A DNA stretch of 64,000 bases from Imbricaverruca yamaguchii. Its lineage: Eukaryota; Arthropoda; Thecostraca; Neoverrucidae. The notes under the pieces were generated by a model that saw only the letters and a list, made by a program, of their open reading frames with translations, was not told the origin of the DNA and did no database searches. Position numbers and translations under genes: made by a program. Within the stretch, counting starts at the first letter, position 1, and each line of letters begins with the position of its first letter. Positions 1-9,322 of this stretch are shown in pieces. The DNA is taken from positions 186,001-250,000 of the forward strand of contig JAOTOL010001325.1 of assembly GCA_034440575.1 (NCBI GenBank), in the 5' to 3' direction.

Positions 1-90
1 CTACTTTGAAGGGGATTAGGGTCCCAATCCCATCAGGCACGTAATATATTTTTTTCCGGCCAAAGGTCGGATACACTTTAGACAGACCTC

Positions 91-91
<1 letters not shown>
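1..91 (+). mobile_element. mariner element, 3' terminal fragment
   Basis: These 91 bases match the 3' end of the longer mariner copy ending at 42467, beginning with the shared CTACTTTGAAGGGGATTAGG. The fragment ends in an inverted terminal repeat whose reverse complement starts CGAGGTCTGTCTAAA. It is followed directly by TA and a TA microsatellite, which fits mariner insertion at TA. The rest of the element lies outside the window, so whether it is intact is unknown. Confidence 0.8.

Positions 92-145
<54 letters not shown>
92..145. repeat. (TA)n microsatellite
   Basis: This is an uninterrupted TA dinucleotide run of about 27 units. It abuts the mariner terminal repeat, so it probably was the insertion target or grew from the duplicated TA. 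Confidence 0.97.
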
Positions 146-151
<6 letters not shown>

Positions 152-1848
152 ATGCTCCGATGCTTAGGGCTCCGTGGGTAGGCTCCGATCCACGACTCCG
201 GGCTTCAGCTCTCGTATTCGCTACATAATCATGAGATCTGTCGCGGCCGGTCGCAGCCGGACAGCGCACCGCACCGACCACCTCGCGCCATCGCGTCCTG
301 AGTCCGACCACCGCTACTCAGAGACCGAGTTCACCACTGAATGGCGCCGGGCGCGCAACCACAGAGGCGCACCCAGTGCAGCAGCACGCGCGCACAACAC
401 GTGGTGCCTGCTGCACCGCCAGCCGCACCCCGTGTGCGAGTCTGGTCCTCATGGCGCATTCCGCCCGGCACGAGCGGAAGGTAGGCGCGCCACATCCCCC
501 TTACACTTCTCCCCCCTTTCGTTGGCCGGGCGCCCTCGGCCGGCAGTCCCTGGGAACCAGAATATGTTTATTAGCAGGGGCGGTCCGAGGAATCGAAATC
601 GGGTGAAGCAGTCACCCCCCCCCCTTTCCCCCCAAAAATCGTCAGATTTCGACCACTCCATTTTTATGTTCCCAAAATTAGGAACTTGTTTGATACCTAT
701 GCTTTTCAGACAAGAATATCCATGAAATTATCCTTTAAAGTATTTTTTTACACTCATACGCTTCCCGATATACTCTTTATAAAAGTGATGAAGCTAGTGT
801 GGCCACTAATTTCCTCTCCAAATGCTTACGTTTCAGCTAGAAAGCACAATAACACAGAGAAAGCGGCTTTGAGTTAGACAACATGGCGTAAAAATAAGGT
901 GTAAAATAAAACGTAATATACACATTTCTTAGTTTAGCCTAACATTAATGAAAGAAAGAACATAATCTCCCACAAAAAGTGGGACAATTGTTTTGCCTTG
1001 TTTTTCAAAGTTGACAACATAAAACCCAAATCCAATCCATCGCTATGTACGAAAATTACATCCGGAAGATCTTTCAGCTCTAGTGAGGTGAGGCACTGCC
1101 TTAAGTGCCTTAGTGGGCGGACCGCCCTTGTTGATTAGTGACCGGGTTTTAGCACACTCAGCCCATTAGTACTGGACAGTGTATTAGTGGCTACCCAACA
1201 CTGGCTGTCCGAGCTGCTCGAGCTGTAAAAACATTTTAAATCTGTTAAACGCCACACTGCAGTCGAAGACACGGCGGGCCCTGCCGGACTCCAACTACAA
1301 TGTCACGGGGTCATTGGCATAAACTCGTCAGTGACAGCGTGCATAGTTTTGTCCAGATCTCCCACCAGCCTCTGCTCGTCCACAACCTACAATCACATTA
1401 ACAGTACATCCACCGTGACCGGCATGAACACGCTACCTGCTAGCTGAATCCGAACTGATCCGGAGGATTTTTAACTATACTAGACCTCCGCGGAAGTGGG
1501 CGGGAAGTACACTGTGGTTCCAAACCTGCCACCTACTCCCCCGCTCAACACAAATAGGCGGCGACGTAGTGAACGAAAACAAAACTTCTGGTTCCACGTA
1601 GTCGGTGATATCGGTCCTGGCTGGCTGGACGTCACACGTCGGGGTTTCGGCAGGTTTGGGCCCGCGACCGGCTCGCTTGCCGCGGCGCCGGTCGCGGGCC
1701 GGCTCGTCGCTCGGCTGGCCTAGGCGCGCACCCGGCTACCGGGTCAGGGATAGGGGACGCGGTAGAATCGGAAATCATGGGGCGGGGCTCCGTGCTACGT
1801 TGCGATACACAAGGAGTGGTGGAGTTATTGAGACTGGATGACTGGCGC
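146..1848. other. No gene recognised; GC-rich and poly-C patches
   Basis: I see no convincing coding region. GC-rich stretches lie at about 240-540 and 1640-1800, and a poly-C run at about 611-632. A segment at 1075-1145 resembles 36113-36180. Because the Gypsy pol remnant runs leftward into this region, part of 1000-1848 could be its 3' untranslated region or a decayed LTR, but no paired LTR was found. Confidence 0.5.
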
Positions 1849-2096
1849 GGCTTCAGCCTGTTGTGATGTACCAACAACATTTTCCCGTCTTCCAGTCTAA
1901 CTCTGTAATTAAACTCTCCCTGCTTAGCTATAATAGTCGCAGGCTTCCACGGTCATACGAATTTATAGTTCTTCCATCGCTTCACTACGTTGCGATACAA
2001 CATTACCTGGTCCCCTGGTTGGTAACTAAAGCTGTTGAGCTTCGTTTCGTAAAGTGTCCGATTTCTCACGTTGCTCGCTCTAGACACGTGTATCGC
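1849..2096 (-). pseudogene. Gypsy integrase C-terminal domain (fragment)
   Basis: The translated fragment contains YQPGDQVMLYRN, then a tryptophan-proline segment, and ends with MLLVHHNRLKP. The pattern GD-V-L, then W-P-I, then VH-RLKP is characteristic of the C-terminal domain of Ty3/Gypsy integrases, which binds DNA. An in-frame stop sits before the WKPATII segment. It is separated from the integrase core by the 54-bp LINE insertion and its target duplication at 2097-2176. Confidence 0.85.
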
Positions 2097-2109
2097 TACT
2101 CGGTAGGCG
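2097..2109. repeat. Target-site duplication of the 54-bp LINE tail, left copy
   Basis: TACTCGGTAGGCG occurs here and again at 2164-2176, bracketing the LINE tail exactly. Confidence 0.85.
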
Positions 2110-2163
2110 GTTGGTTATTGGAGTTTAGGGGCGCATCGATTACATCGGTCATGCAGCGCCCAT
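2110..2163 (-). mobile_element. Extremely short I-like LINE 3' tail insertion
   Basis: On the minus strand this reads GGGCGCTGCATGACCGATG, later GCGCCCCTAAACTCCAATAACC. It closely matches the 3' untranslated tail of the LINE fragment near 58398-58450 and the tail near 28930. It is flanked by the 13-bp direct repeat CGCCTACCGAGTA (minus-strand reading), as expected for target-primed insertion. So this is a 5'-truncated LINE copy of only about 54 bp inside the Gypsy integrase. Confidence 0.85.
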
Positions 2164-2176
2164 TACTCGGTAGGCG
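2164..2176. repeat. Target-site duplication of the 54-bp LINE tail, right copy
   Basis: This is the second perfect copy of the 13-bp sequence at 2097-2109. Confidence 0.85.
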
Positions 2177-2870
2177 TCACACAGACCTCGGCAGAGACTA
2201 TCAACATATGATGACACTGTTCGATTTCAAGGATTGCGGCGCATCGATTTCCACGTCGACCGGCAGCCGTGCCTAGCGACCGAACATCAAGTAAAAGGGA
2301 CTTGTGACTTGTGAATCTGACGCGATACCCCAACATTAGTAGTGGTAAGTGTTCGTCCCTCTCACCGTGATTTTCACAAAGATATTTTGACAGCATACCC
2401 AAAATAGTACGATGTACTCTCTCGCATTTACTGTTTTCTTGAGGGTGAAATCTAGGAGTATTCGTCTTCTGTATGCCCATTATGCGGCAAACCTCTGTGA
2501 GAAGCTGACTCCTAAAGCTAACTGCGCAATCCGAATGTAACTGCTTGGGACAGCCAAAGCGATAAAATAGCTCATGAGTCAGAGTAGTAGCCACTGTGCT
2601 GGCCCTCATGTCCGGTAATGAAAAACTTCCACCCACCACGTAGTGTCCGCAACAGACGGGCAGGTGCTTGTTACCCCGACTGGAAAGTGTCAAGTCGGTC
2701 ATAAAGTAAATAGACAACACCTCCCAAGGTTCAGACGCGTACAGCTCGCCCATCGATACCCTAGGTGCCGGAATCGGACTGTTACGCGCGTCACATTTGT
2801 CACATTATTTGCAAAACTTATCGACATCAGCGGCCACTGTCGGCCAAAAATATCTAGGACGGATCAGAGC
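2177..2870 (-). pseudogene. Gypsy integrase: zinc-binding region and catalytic core (degenerate)
   Basis: Integrase inserts retroelement cDNA into chromosomes. Upstream of the core the frame reads RYFWPTVAADVDKFCK, a stop, then CDKCDARN, matching the cysteine half of the HHCC zinc-binding region. The core has SRGNKHLPV, TVATTLTHELFYRFGCPK, LHSD and FHPQENSKCERVHRT. The second catalytic Asp (LHSD) and the Glu (HPQEN) are visible. The first Asp, normally just after the GNKYILV-like strand, is replaced in CCGHYVVG. The frame shifts near the LINE insertion. Confidence 0.9.
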
Positions 2871-3365
2871 TAGAAGTTTTTCTGCGCCAAAATGTCCACC
2901 TCACGGCCGCTATGCAGTGACGTTAGTACACATGCCCTCAGGATCTGGGGTACAACCACCTGCAACTCTTCGGATGCGCGCGCATGGCGCTTGTACACGC
3001 GGAACAGCGCACCCTTGATGAGTTTCAAGCGAGTCCAGTGTCTCAGCCAAAGTCATAACCGTGGGGAAACTGTGCGCCGTACGGGACGCATTCCCTCTGC
3101 AAGGAGGCGAGATACCTCGGCGATGATAGTCACTTGCCTGCTCGGACTGGATGTAGCTTAATGGCCAGTCAGCGACAGCAATCCTGTTGCAGCTCGCAGC
3201 ACTGTCTGTCTGGCACGCAACATCAGTTGTGTCGGCTGGTCTGCGACTGAGAGCGTCAACCGCAGTGTTCTGAGCTCCAGGATGATAAATAATCTCAAAA
3301 TCAAAATTACCCAGAATATCGAACCACCTGGCCAGAGGTGAAAAAGTACCAACACGACAACGTAC
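2871..3365 (-). pseudogene. Gypsy RNase H C-terminus and linker (degenerate)
   Basis: The minus strand encodes ARWFDILGNFDFEIIYHPG followed by AQNTAVDALSRRP. This matches the end of Ty3/Gypsy RNase H domains (RW-L--F-F-I-HRPG----ADALSRRP). Further on are LIKGALFRVYKR and LQVVVPQILRACVLTSLH, the linker before the integrase zinc region. Several frame changes separate the pieces. The upstream part of pol is missing beyond about 3365. Confidence 0.85.
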
Positions 3366-3866
3366 GACGGTGGAAATTTACCACTCCGGACCATTCCTCC
3401 GTGGTGGAAACTCGTTCCCGGAGACTAGGAACAAACAAACTGCTGGTTTGATTCGAGCTTCGGAAAAAAGTATTATTTACGATTTCCCGAAAAAGTAAAA
3501 CCCGTCGAATTCCTCGAAATAACATGAATCCCAAAAGTGAATTGCAATTTACTCCCCATCCATCCCATCCCCCGCCCAAGACAAGCATGACGTTTTTTCC
3601 CATGTAAAGGAGTTCCTTGACGTCGTACAAAAGTCTTCGGCAGCGACAATTTTCCACCGGAAATAGCCTATGGTGGAAATTGGTGGGAAGGCTTTTGACC
3701 GACACACAGGCGCTATAATTTCAAAACTGTGTGCCGGCCGGATGCACATGATTTTTTGCGTTTCTGGTAAGTCGTGAACACGACATTTCCATTCACATTT
3801 CATTTGTTTAAAGCCATAACGTAAAAATGTAAAGGCGAAACACTGCCAACGACGGTGGGCGAGCGA
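3366..3866. other. Unrecognised sequence, no gene
   Basis: I see no known domain or terminal repeat. The stretch carries repeated variants of the word GGTGGAAA (for example near 3370, 3409, 3672), but no clear tandem unit. It lies between the broken Gypsy end and the 3' end of the next LINE. Confidence 0.4.
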
Positions 3867-3989
3867 TTATGTTACAAATAGGAAAAGTGAATGCAGGGTT
3901 GTATTATAAAACAAATTTATATCGGGTACAGCTTCATGTTATTTGTAAGGTGGCTATTCACAACTGTACATGTTTTCTTCAGCTCGCAC

Positions 3990-5313
3990 TTATTGCTTCC
4001 CTCGTTCGAGATCAATATCTGTTTTGTGATTGTTATATATCTGGTATACAGTTTTGGATTCATTTAATGACAAAAGATTTGAATGTAGCCATTGCGAAGT
4101 TTTCGGGAAGGAATTTGCGATCTTGTGATGAAGCTCTGTACAGTCAGTGCTTTTGAAAAAAATGGCAGTGTCATCAGCATATAGAAATGTCTCACATTCT
4201 ACATGTAAATTTACAATATCATTTATATATATTATAAATAGTAATGGGCCTAAAATTGAGCCTTCTGGCACACCCATTTCAATTTTTCTGAAAGTAGAGG
4301 TACTGTTATTTATTGTAGTAGCCTGTGTGTTCTTCCCGATAAATATGACCGTATTATTTTCATTGTATTACCATTTACACCATATTTTTCCATCTTTGCA
4401 CACAATATTTCTTTGTCAACGGTATCAAACGCCTTTCTCAAGTCAAGGTAAATTCCTACACCATATTCATTATTTTCATATCCTTTAGTGATCAGGCTCT
4501 GTATTAAGAGTAGAGACATGCAAGTGAACCTCTCTTTTCTGAAACAAAATTGCTTGTCTGAAAGTAGGTTATGTAGGGTGAAATGTTCCAAGAGTTGGTT
4601 GTAGATTGTCTTTTATAATATTTTTGATATATATATGGAAGAATAATAATTGGTCTGTAGTTACTAAATGTTGATGGGTCACCTTTTTGTAGATGGGCTT
4701 AAAACAGCAATTTTGAATGGCTTGGTGAAGATCCCACTGCTCAGACATAAGTTAATGATATGGGTTAAGTGTGGCAATATTGACTTATATGACTGTTTAA
4801 ATATCCTAGAATATATTCCATCAATTCCAGACCAAACATTTTTTAAAGAATAAATTATTGTAGCTAAATTGTTTTCTGTTACTTCTAATAGCACCATTGA
4901 TATACCTGGGTAGGTGTGCAATATTCCAAAGCATTGATGTTACTGTCAGGAAATTGTCCTCTCAATTTTGGTGCAATTTCTGTGAAGTATTTATTAAATC
5001 CTTCAGCTATATCTGCATCATTTTCTAGAGTGATGTCTCCATCTGTGTTCATTTTTTTTCAGGGATATCATGCTTTGAAGGAGCTGGCCTGAGTAACTGG
5101 CTAAGCATTTCCCGTGTCTCTTTTGGATTATTTTGATGTTTGTCAAATTCTGCTTCATAATAAAATATTTTTGCCTTCCTGATTATTGCAATCAGTCCAT
5201 TTTTATACCTATTATATTTTTCCTTGCTTTCAGCAGTTTAAAATGTCAGTTTTTGATTAAATAATATTTGCTTTTGGTTGATTGAGCATAATATTGCAGG
5301 TGAAATCCAGGGC
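3990..5313 (-). pseudogene. LINE A reverse transcriptase
   Basis: Motifs in order on the minus strand are: NVWSGIDGIYSRIFK (fingers), YLDLRKAFDTVDKEIL (motif A with catalytic Asp), GVPEGSILGPLLF (motif B) and FLYADDTAIFF (motif C with YADD). The region between 4921 and 5313 still reads as the endonuclease-RT linker (for example INALEYCTPTQ). Frames change between 4310 and 4277 and near 4600. Motif B has Glu where GVPQGS is usual. Confidence 0.9.
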
Positions 5314-5889
5314 TTAATGGAGGCTGTTTTTCTTGATATGACTTGAGTATATGGAATTATCAATCCCACTCTTATATGCATCAATTAAACTGCTACATGC
5401 TTTCTCAGGATCATTTTCATCAAAAATCCCCTCAAGTTCATTGATTACATGATCCCTCAAACTGTCAATTTTAGTAAAGTCAAAGGTAGTTCTTGTTCTC
5501 TTTGTAGTGATTGGTTTTGGAACTGAAAATTCTGATGTTGAAAAAATAGAGAAGTGATCAGAGAAATCAGATTTAATGATGCCAGTTTCTTTTATTTTTG
5601 ACACATCATAACAGAAAATATTGTCAGTTGGTGTACATGATGTATCATATACACGAGTAGCCTTTGCTATTAGGGGAAGAAAACCATGAGAGGATATAGA
5701 CATGAAAAATGAGTCAGCAAAGTGGTTGTTTGGAATTGAAAAAAGGTCAGTGTTTAGATCTCCAATGATGTACGTAGGCATGTTCAGTTTGTTTATTGTT
5801 GTAAGACACTCTTCAAATTCAGACAAAAATTGTGCATTATGACCAGGTGCACGATAGATCTGGCATATCAAAATGCTTTGTTTATTCTA

Positions 5890-5900
5890 TTTGAAGAAAA
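5890..5900. repeat. Target-site duplication of SINE A, left copy
   Basis: TTTGAAGAAAA matches 6093-6103 with one mismatch. Confidence 0.75.
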
Positions 5901-6092
5901 GGGGCGGGGATGGCCGAGTGGTTATGGTGTCGGGCTATGGGTACCAAAGTTCCCGGGTTCGACTCTAGCGCCACTCAGGACATTTCCCAATCCCGCAGCC
6001 CACCAGCGAAACAGTGTGGGCGGCGCCATTAGCCGTGAACGTGCATAAAGTGTGTCACGAACCAACCAATAAACAAAACAATAAACAAGCAA
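5901..6092 (+). mobile_element. tRNA-derived SINE (family A) inserted in LINE A
   Basis: The left end, starting GGGGCGGGGATGGCCGAGTG, has a Ser/Leu-tRNA-like box A (TGGCCGAGTGG), and box B follows as GGTTCGACTC near 5956. An unrelated body and an A-rich tail (AATAAACAAAACAATAAAC) complete the SINE. Its two ends are flanked by TTTGAAGAAAA (5890-5900) and TTTGGAGAAAA (6093-6103). These box A and B sequences form an internal RNA polymerase III promoter. It is not a functional tRNA gene. Confidence 0.85.
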
Positions 6093-6103
6093 TTTGGAGA
6101 AAA
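6093..6103. repeat. Target-site duplication of SINE A, right copy
   Basis: TTTGGAGAAAA matches 5890-5900 with one mismatch and marks the point where the LINE endonuclease frame resumes. Confidence 0.75.
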
Positions 6104-6559
6104 ACACCTTCAGCTTCAGCAGCAACAAAATTAAATAGATAAAGCTGTTTTGCATCTAATGATTTCAAAGCATAAATTGCAGACCCTCCCCCCAATTTCG
6201 TTTTCTCTCCTTTTGCAGGATAGTTCATAATCTTCGTCATCTAAACTAAATTTGTGTTCATTTTCTTTTGATAGCCATGTTTCCGAAATTCATATAAGGC
6301 TCCATTTGTGTTTCAGCTGGTTTAGGAAGATATTGAGCTCATCAAATTTATTTACTATGGACCTTGCATTCAAATGAAGAATATCTATGTTTCTTCTTAT
6401 GTCAGGACCTATTTCAACTTGTTTACTGATATCTTTAGCATCATAGAAGTTACAATTGTCACGAATGCGTTGAAAATGAGAATACGTAAGGGCAAGGTCA
6501 TCTGAGATTATATTCAAGAATGGGTTAAATGTTTTGTTTTCCAAGGTAAGTAGGTATTA

Positions 6560-7940
6560 GAACCAATTTGTAGAACATTTGCAGTAAGGTAGTTCAATAG
6601 CTGTATTATAACAATATACAACACTCCTCACCAGACTCGGATGATTACATACCTAGACCGGAGGTGCCTAGCGATAAGTGGAGAATATTTACACCATTGC
6701 TGAAGTGATACTAGCATGTTGATGAAAGTAATGTAATGGGTGTTTGTACAAAGAAAGAAAGAAAAAACTCGTTATGAAAGAAGCCATGCATAAGTCACAT
6801 CCAAAGAGTTGCTCGGAAGGAAAACATGAATATATTCATTTTGTGCATAATTGTCTATGTATTCAGAAACAATTTCCCATTACACAACGAAGTTATTTAA
6901 TTTATTTCAAAACAAATTTAGTATATATCTTCTCTAAAATGAAGAGCTTCATTTGTTACAAGGTACTAACCAACAGTTCCTTCTCTACTTCATTCATAAA
7001 TGTCTAATGAGCGGTAGGTTAACTACGCATAGAAGTACAGCCTTGCACGGAGCATAGTGCGAACGTGTGTTGTATTTTTGTTTGTTTATGTGGTGGGTGG
7101 TGGTTGAAGTCAATGCATGTAGGTATCCTGATCCAAGTATTTGTTGAGCTATTTGCCTAAACTGAGTAAATATGCACGAGTTAATTGAGTTAGTATGCTC
7201 AACAGCCGGAATGAATAAGTAGGCAAGTACAAGGCACCTGCCTACTAACAACATGAGCAGGTTGAGGTGCATGTTTAGCTAGTGTGAAATATGATGTAGG
7301 TAATGAAAGTGAATGTAAGTACCTAGGTAGGTAGTACCCACCAAGGCAGACAGGCATGTACCTAAGCAGGACCTGTGTGAATTTAAATATGATTGCATAG
7401 GTACCTACATAGGTAACTATTCATCTGTTACTAACTCCTATCTATCCATTTATCACAGTGCTAAAATATAAATGCAGGTCAGGTAGGAATAGTTTGATTT
7501 ACATCATGTTGATTTGGGAGGTAACCTATGCAGGTACCTAATTAGCTGGACAAGTTAAATTTCAGATGTCTAAAACCAGTTGGTGGCATGCTTTATCAGA
7601 TATCTAACAGGAATATCTGCATGACATCCAGGGAAACAGGCAGGACCGATTCAGTAAACCAGATCAGTTAATTTTGCATTGTACCAGAAGACAGAAGCAC
7701 AGGTGCCAAGAAGGATGGATGCAAGTTACTATCACTGAACCAGTCAAATTTATAATAATAAGTGTTTACATCAATGAGTTCCACATGTTCCAGCAATGTA
7801 TCACTAGCCAGTCTTGATAGGTATGTTGTGTGTTAAATATAACACTGGTGAATATCATCCACCTTCTTCATTGGTTTGCCTACACCTTCTGGGCAGGCTG
7901 CTCCATATTTTATCAAATGCAACTGGAGCTGTTGCTTGAC
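6560..7940. other. No gene; AGGTA/TACCT-rich low-complexity DNA
   Basis: I see no coding signal. Between about 7270 and 7560 the words AGGTA, TACCTA and TAGGTA recur many times on both strands without a fixed period. Similar word use returns at about 18810-18970 (GGTAGGTAGGTAG). Confidence 0.5.
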
Positions 7941-7944
7941 ACCC

Positions 7945-8175
7945 CTGGTGGTTCAGGTTAAGATGCTTCTTTGAAGCAGGCCATGGTAAGTGGCTCATTC
8001 TTCATTCACACACACATTCACTCACCATACTCCCACGTCATACTAATAGCACACTGGCAGTATGAATGGGAGCAGGCCAGGGGCATCTTTGTTTGGTCAT
8101 TGCATATGAATCAAAAAGTCATCCATCAAGAATGCTGGTGTTCACATGCCTGTTTATATGTTTCACTCCCTTCAA
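7945..8175. repeat. Dispersed repeat R, copy 1
   Basis: This segment resembles 19460-19705 over its whole length. Shared landmarks are GCTTCTTTGAAGCA, CTCCCACGTCATACTAATAGCAC (versus CTCACGTCATACCAATAGCAC), GGCAGTATGA and CCAGGGG. It is probably a 3' untranslated or non-autonomous TE fragment, family unknown. Confidence 0.65.
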
Positions 8176-8312
8176 TCAGAACCACTCAATTTACCAAAAT
8201 TATTAAGATGATTAGGTTATTATGATGATTCCAGTAAGTATTGTTTCATAAAGGTATCTTCTATATTCCAGCCATCTGGCACCATATGTTCAGTAGAAGT
8301 ACACATGCACGA

Positions 8313-9110
8313 TCAGTTCTGCTGCTCTGGGCTTACTTCCATTCCCCTAGTCCTTTCCACTATGCCTGCCTTCCCACTCCTGGTTGTCCTGACAACATAC
8401 TCCCCTAGGTCAGACCTCTGGGAAGCAACTCGTCCAGCTAGGGTGTTGTCTCGTGTTTGTTGATTGGAGCTATTGTTCCATGTTCTTTCTGTTCTGTATG
8501 GTCCTTTCTCAGTTCCATCCCACATTTCACCCCATTTCACCATTTCACCCAGCACTGTACTTGTTTTCCCACATTTCACCCAGCACCTGTACTTGCTTTG
8601 CACGTTTTGCAGAAAGGTTTTCGTGTATGGTTATTTTTGTTTTGTGTTCTCCTGTTTGGTTGAATTTTGCTCCATATTCTGCATTTATATCAGCTAAATC
8701 CTGAAATTTGATCAGTACATGCCTGTTTTGGTGCAGACGATGACACGCAGATATGCCGCCAGATAACTTTACACCTAGCTTCTCCTCCATTATTTTTTTT
8801 TGGTAATCTCCCTTGTTTTTTCTGGAGCTTCAAAAGAGTCTATTGGGGCTGATGGGAATCCACCACCACCTAAAATGAACGAATCCTTTCTGGTGTTACT
8901 GTTCAATGGTATCAACCGTGTAATTCAATTCTGAAATTTGTTTTTTTAGAACCTTGTTTTCCTCCATGAGTTGTTTTAGTTGGTTGTTTGTTTTCCTATT
9001 TTCCTTTCTAATATCCTCCATTTCCTCTCGAAGAGTCTTCATCTTTTCATTCACTGCTTCCTGAATTTGTTCCTTAATTTCGTCCATGACACCTCCGGTC
9101 CAGGTACAAT
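8313..9110 (-). pseudogene. LINE ORF1 (coiled coil + RRM-like), copy 1
   Basis: This is an ORF1-type nucleic-acid-binding protein of a non-LTR retrotransposon. The first 60 or so residues from the ATG at 9087 form a heptad-rich coiled coil (KMKTLREEMEDIRKEN, NNQLKQLMEENKVLKKQI). A second part reads KLGVKLSGGISACHRLHQN, then HVLIKFQDLADINAEYG and ITIHENLSAKRAKQVQVLG, an RRM-like domain with trailing basic helix. The tail ends VVRTTRSGK. All parts align with the copy at 23928-24760. Stops near 8860-8890 and a duplicated CACCC-rich stretch at 8520-8590 break it. Confidence 0.8.
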
Positions 9111-9322
9111 CCGAGTTTAGGTTGTGTCTAGTTTAATAATATGAGATTTAGTCAAAAGTATTGCCTGATAATTGTATCCCCCTATCACAATAGACAGAAC
9201 GTAAGGACACAAAAGGAAAATTCAACTCCATGTGGTAGTGCGTCGAATTCCGTCCAAAATGTCGGGAGCTGGCACGTCCGTCTCCTCCGGCGCACTGGAC
9301 TGGAATCTGACTATGGGTATCC

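Larger units (their letters stand above)
1849..3365 (-). mobile_element. Ty3/Gypsy LTR retrotransposon, pol remnant
   Basis: Read on the minus strand, the order is RNase H C-terminus, linker, integrase zinc-binding region, integrase core and integrase C-terminal domain, the usual Ty3/Gypsy order. Gag, protease, most of reverse transcriptase and both LTRs are not visible. Stops, frameshifts and lost catalytic residues make it a fossil. It ends abruptly near 3365, where unrelated sequence begins. Confidence 0.88.
3990..6544 (-). mobile_element. CR1/Jockey-group non-LTR retrotransposon (LINE A), broken
   Basis: Read on the minus strand this gives an apurinic-type endonuclease, then reverse transcriptase, the ORF2 order of APE-type LINEs. 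A tRNA-derived SINE splits the endonuclease. The minus-strand 5' end near 6544 gives no ORF1, so it is 5'-truncated or ORF1 has decayed. The LINE strand is AT-rich. Clade assignment within the CR1/Jockey group is tentative. Confidence 0.85.
5314..6544 (-). pseudogene. LINE A endonuclease (APE type), SINE-interrupted
   Basis: The endonuclease nicks target DNA to prime reverse transcription. N-terminal motifs appear as ILHLNARSIVNKFDELN (about 6350-6400), followed in another frame by a TWLSKENE-like motif and a glycine-rich SAIYALKS strand. After the SINE the frame resumes with ICQIYRAPG, IIGDLNTDL (the GDFN-like Asp/Asn pair), TDNIF and SDFSDHFSIF (the SDH active-site motif). At least one frame change occurs besides the SINE, so no full protein can be made. 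Confidence 0.85.

Noticed and set aside
78..311. A protein with an Ile-Tyr repeat tail
   Set aside because: The repeat is the TA microsatellite read in frame.
1000..1848. A Gypsy LTR next to the pol remnant
   Set aside because: No second copy or TG...CA bounded repeat pair was found in the window.
5901..5975. A tRNA-Ser or tRNA-Leu gene
   Set aside because: No acceptor pairing, an A-rich tail and flanking target duplication show a SINE.
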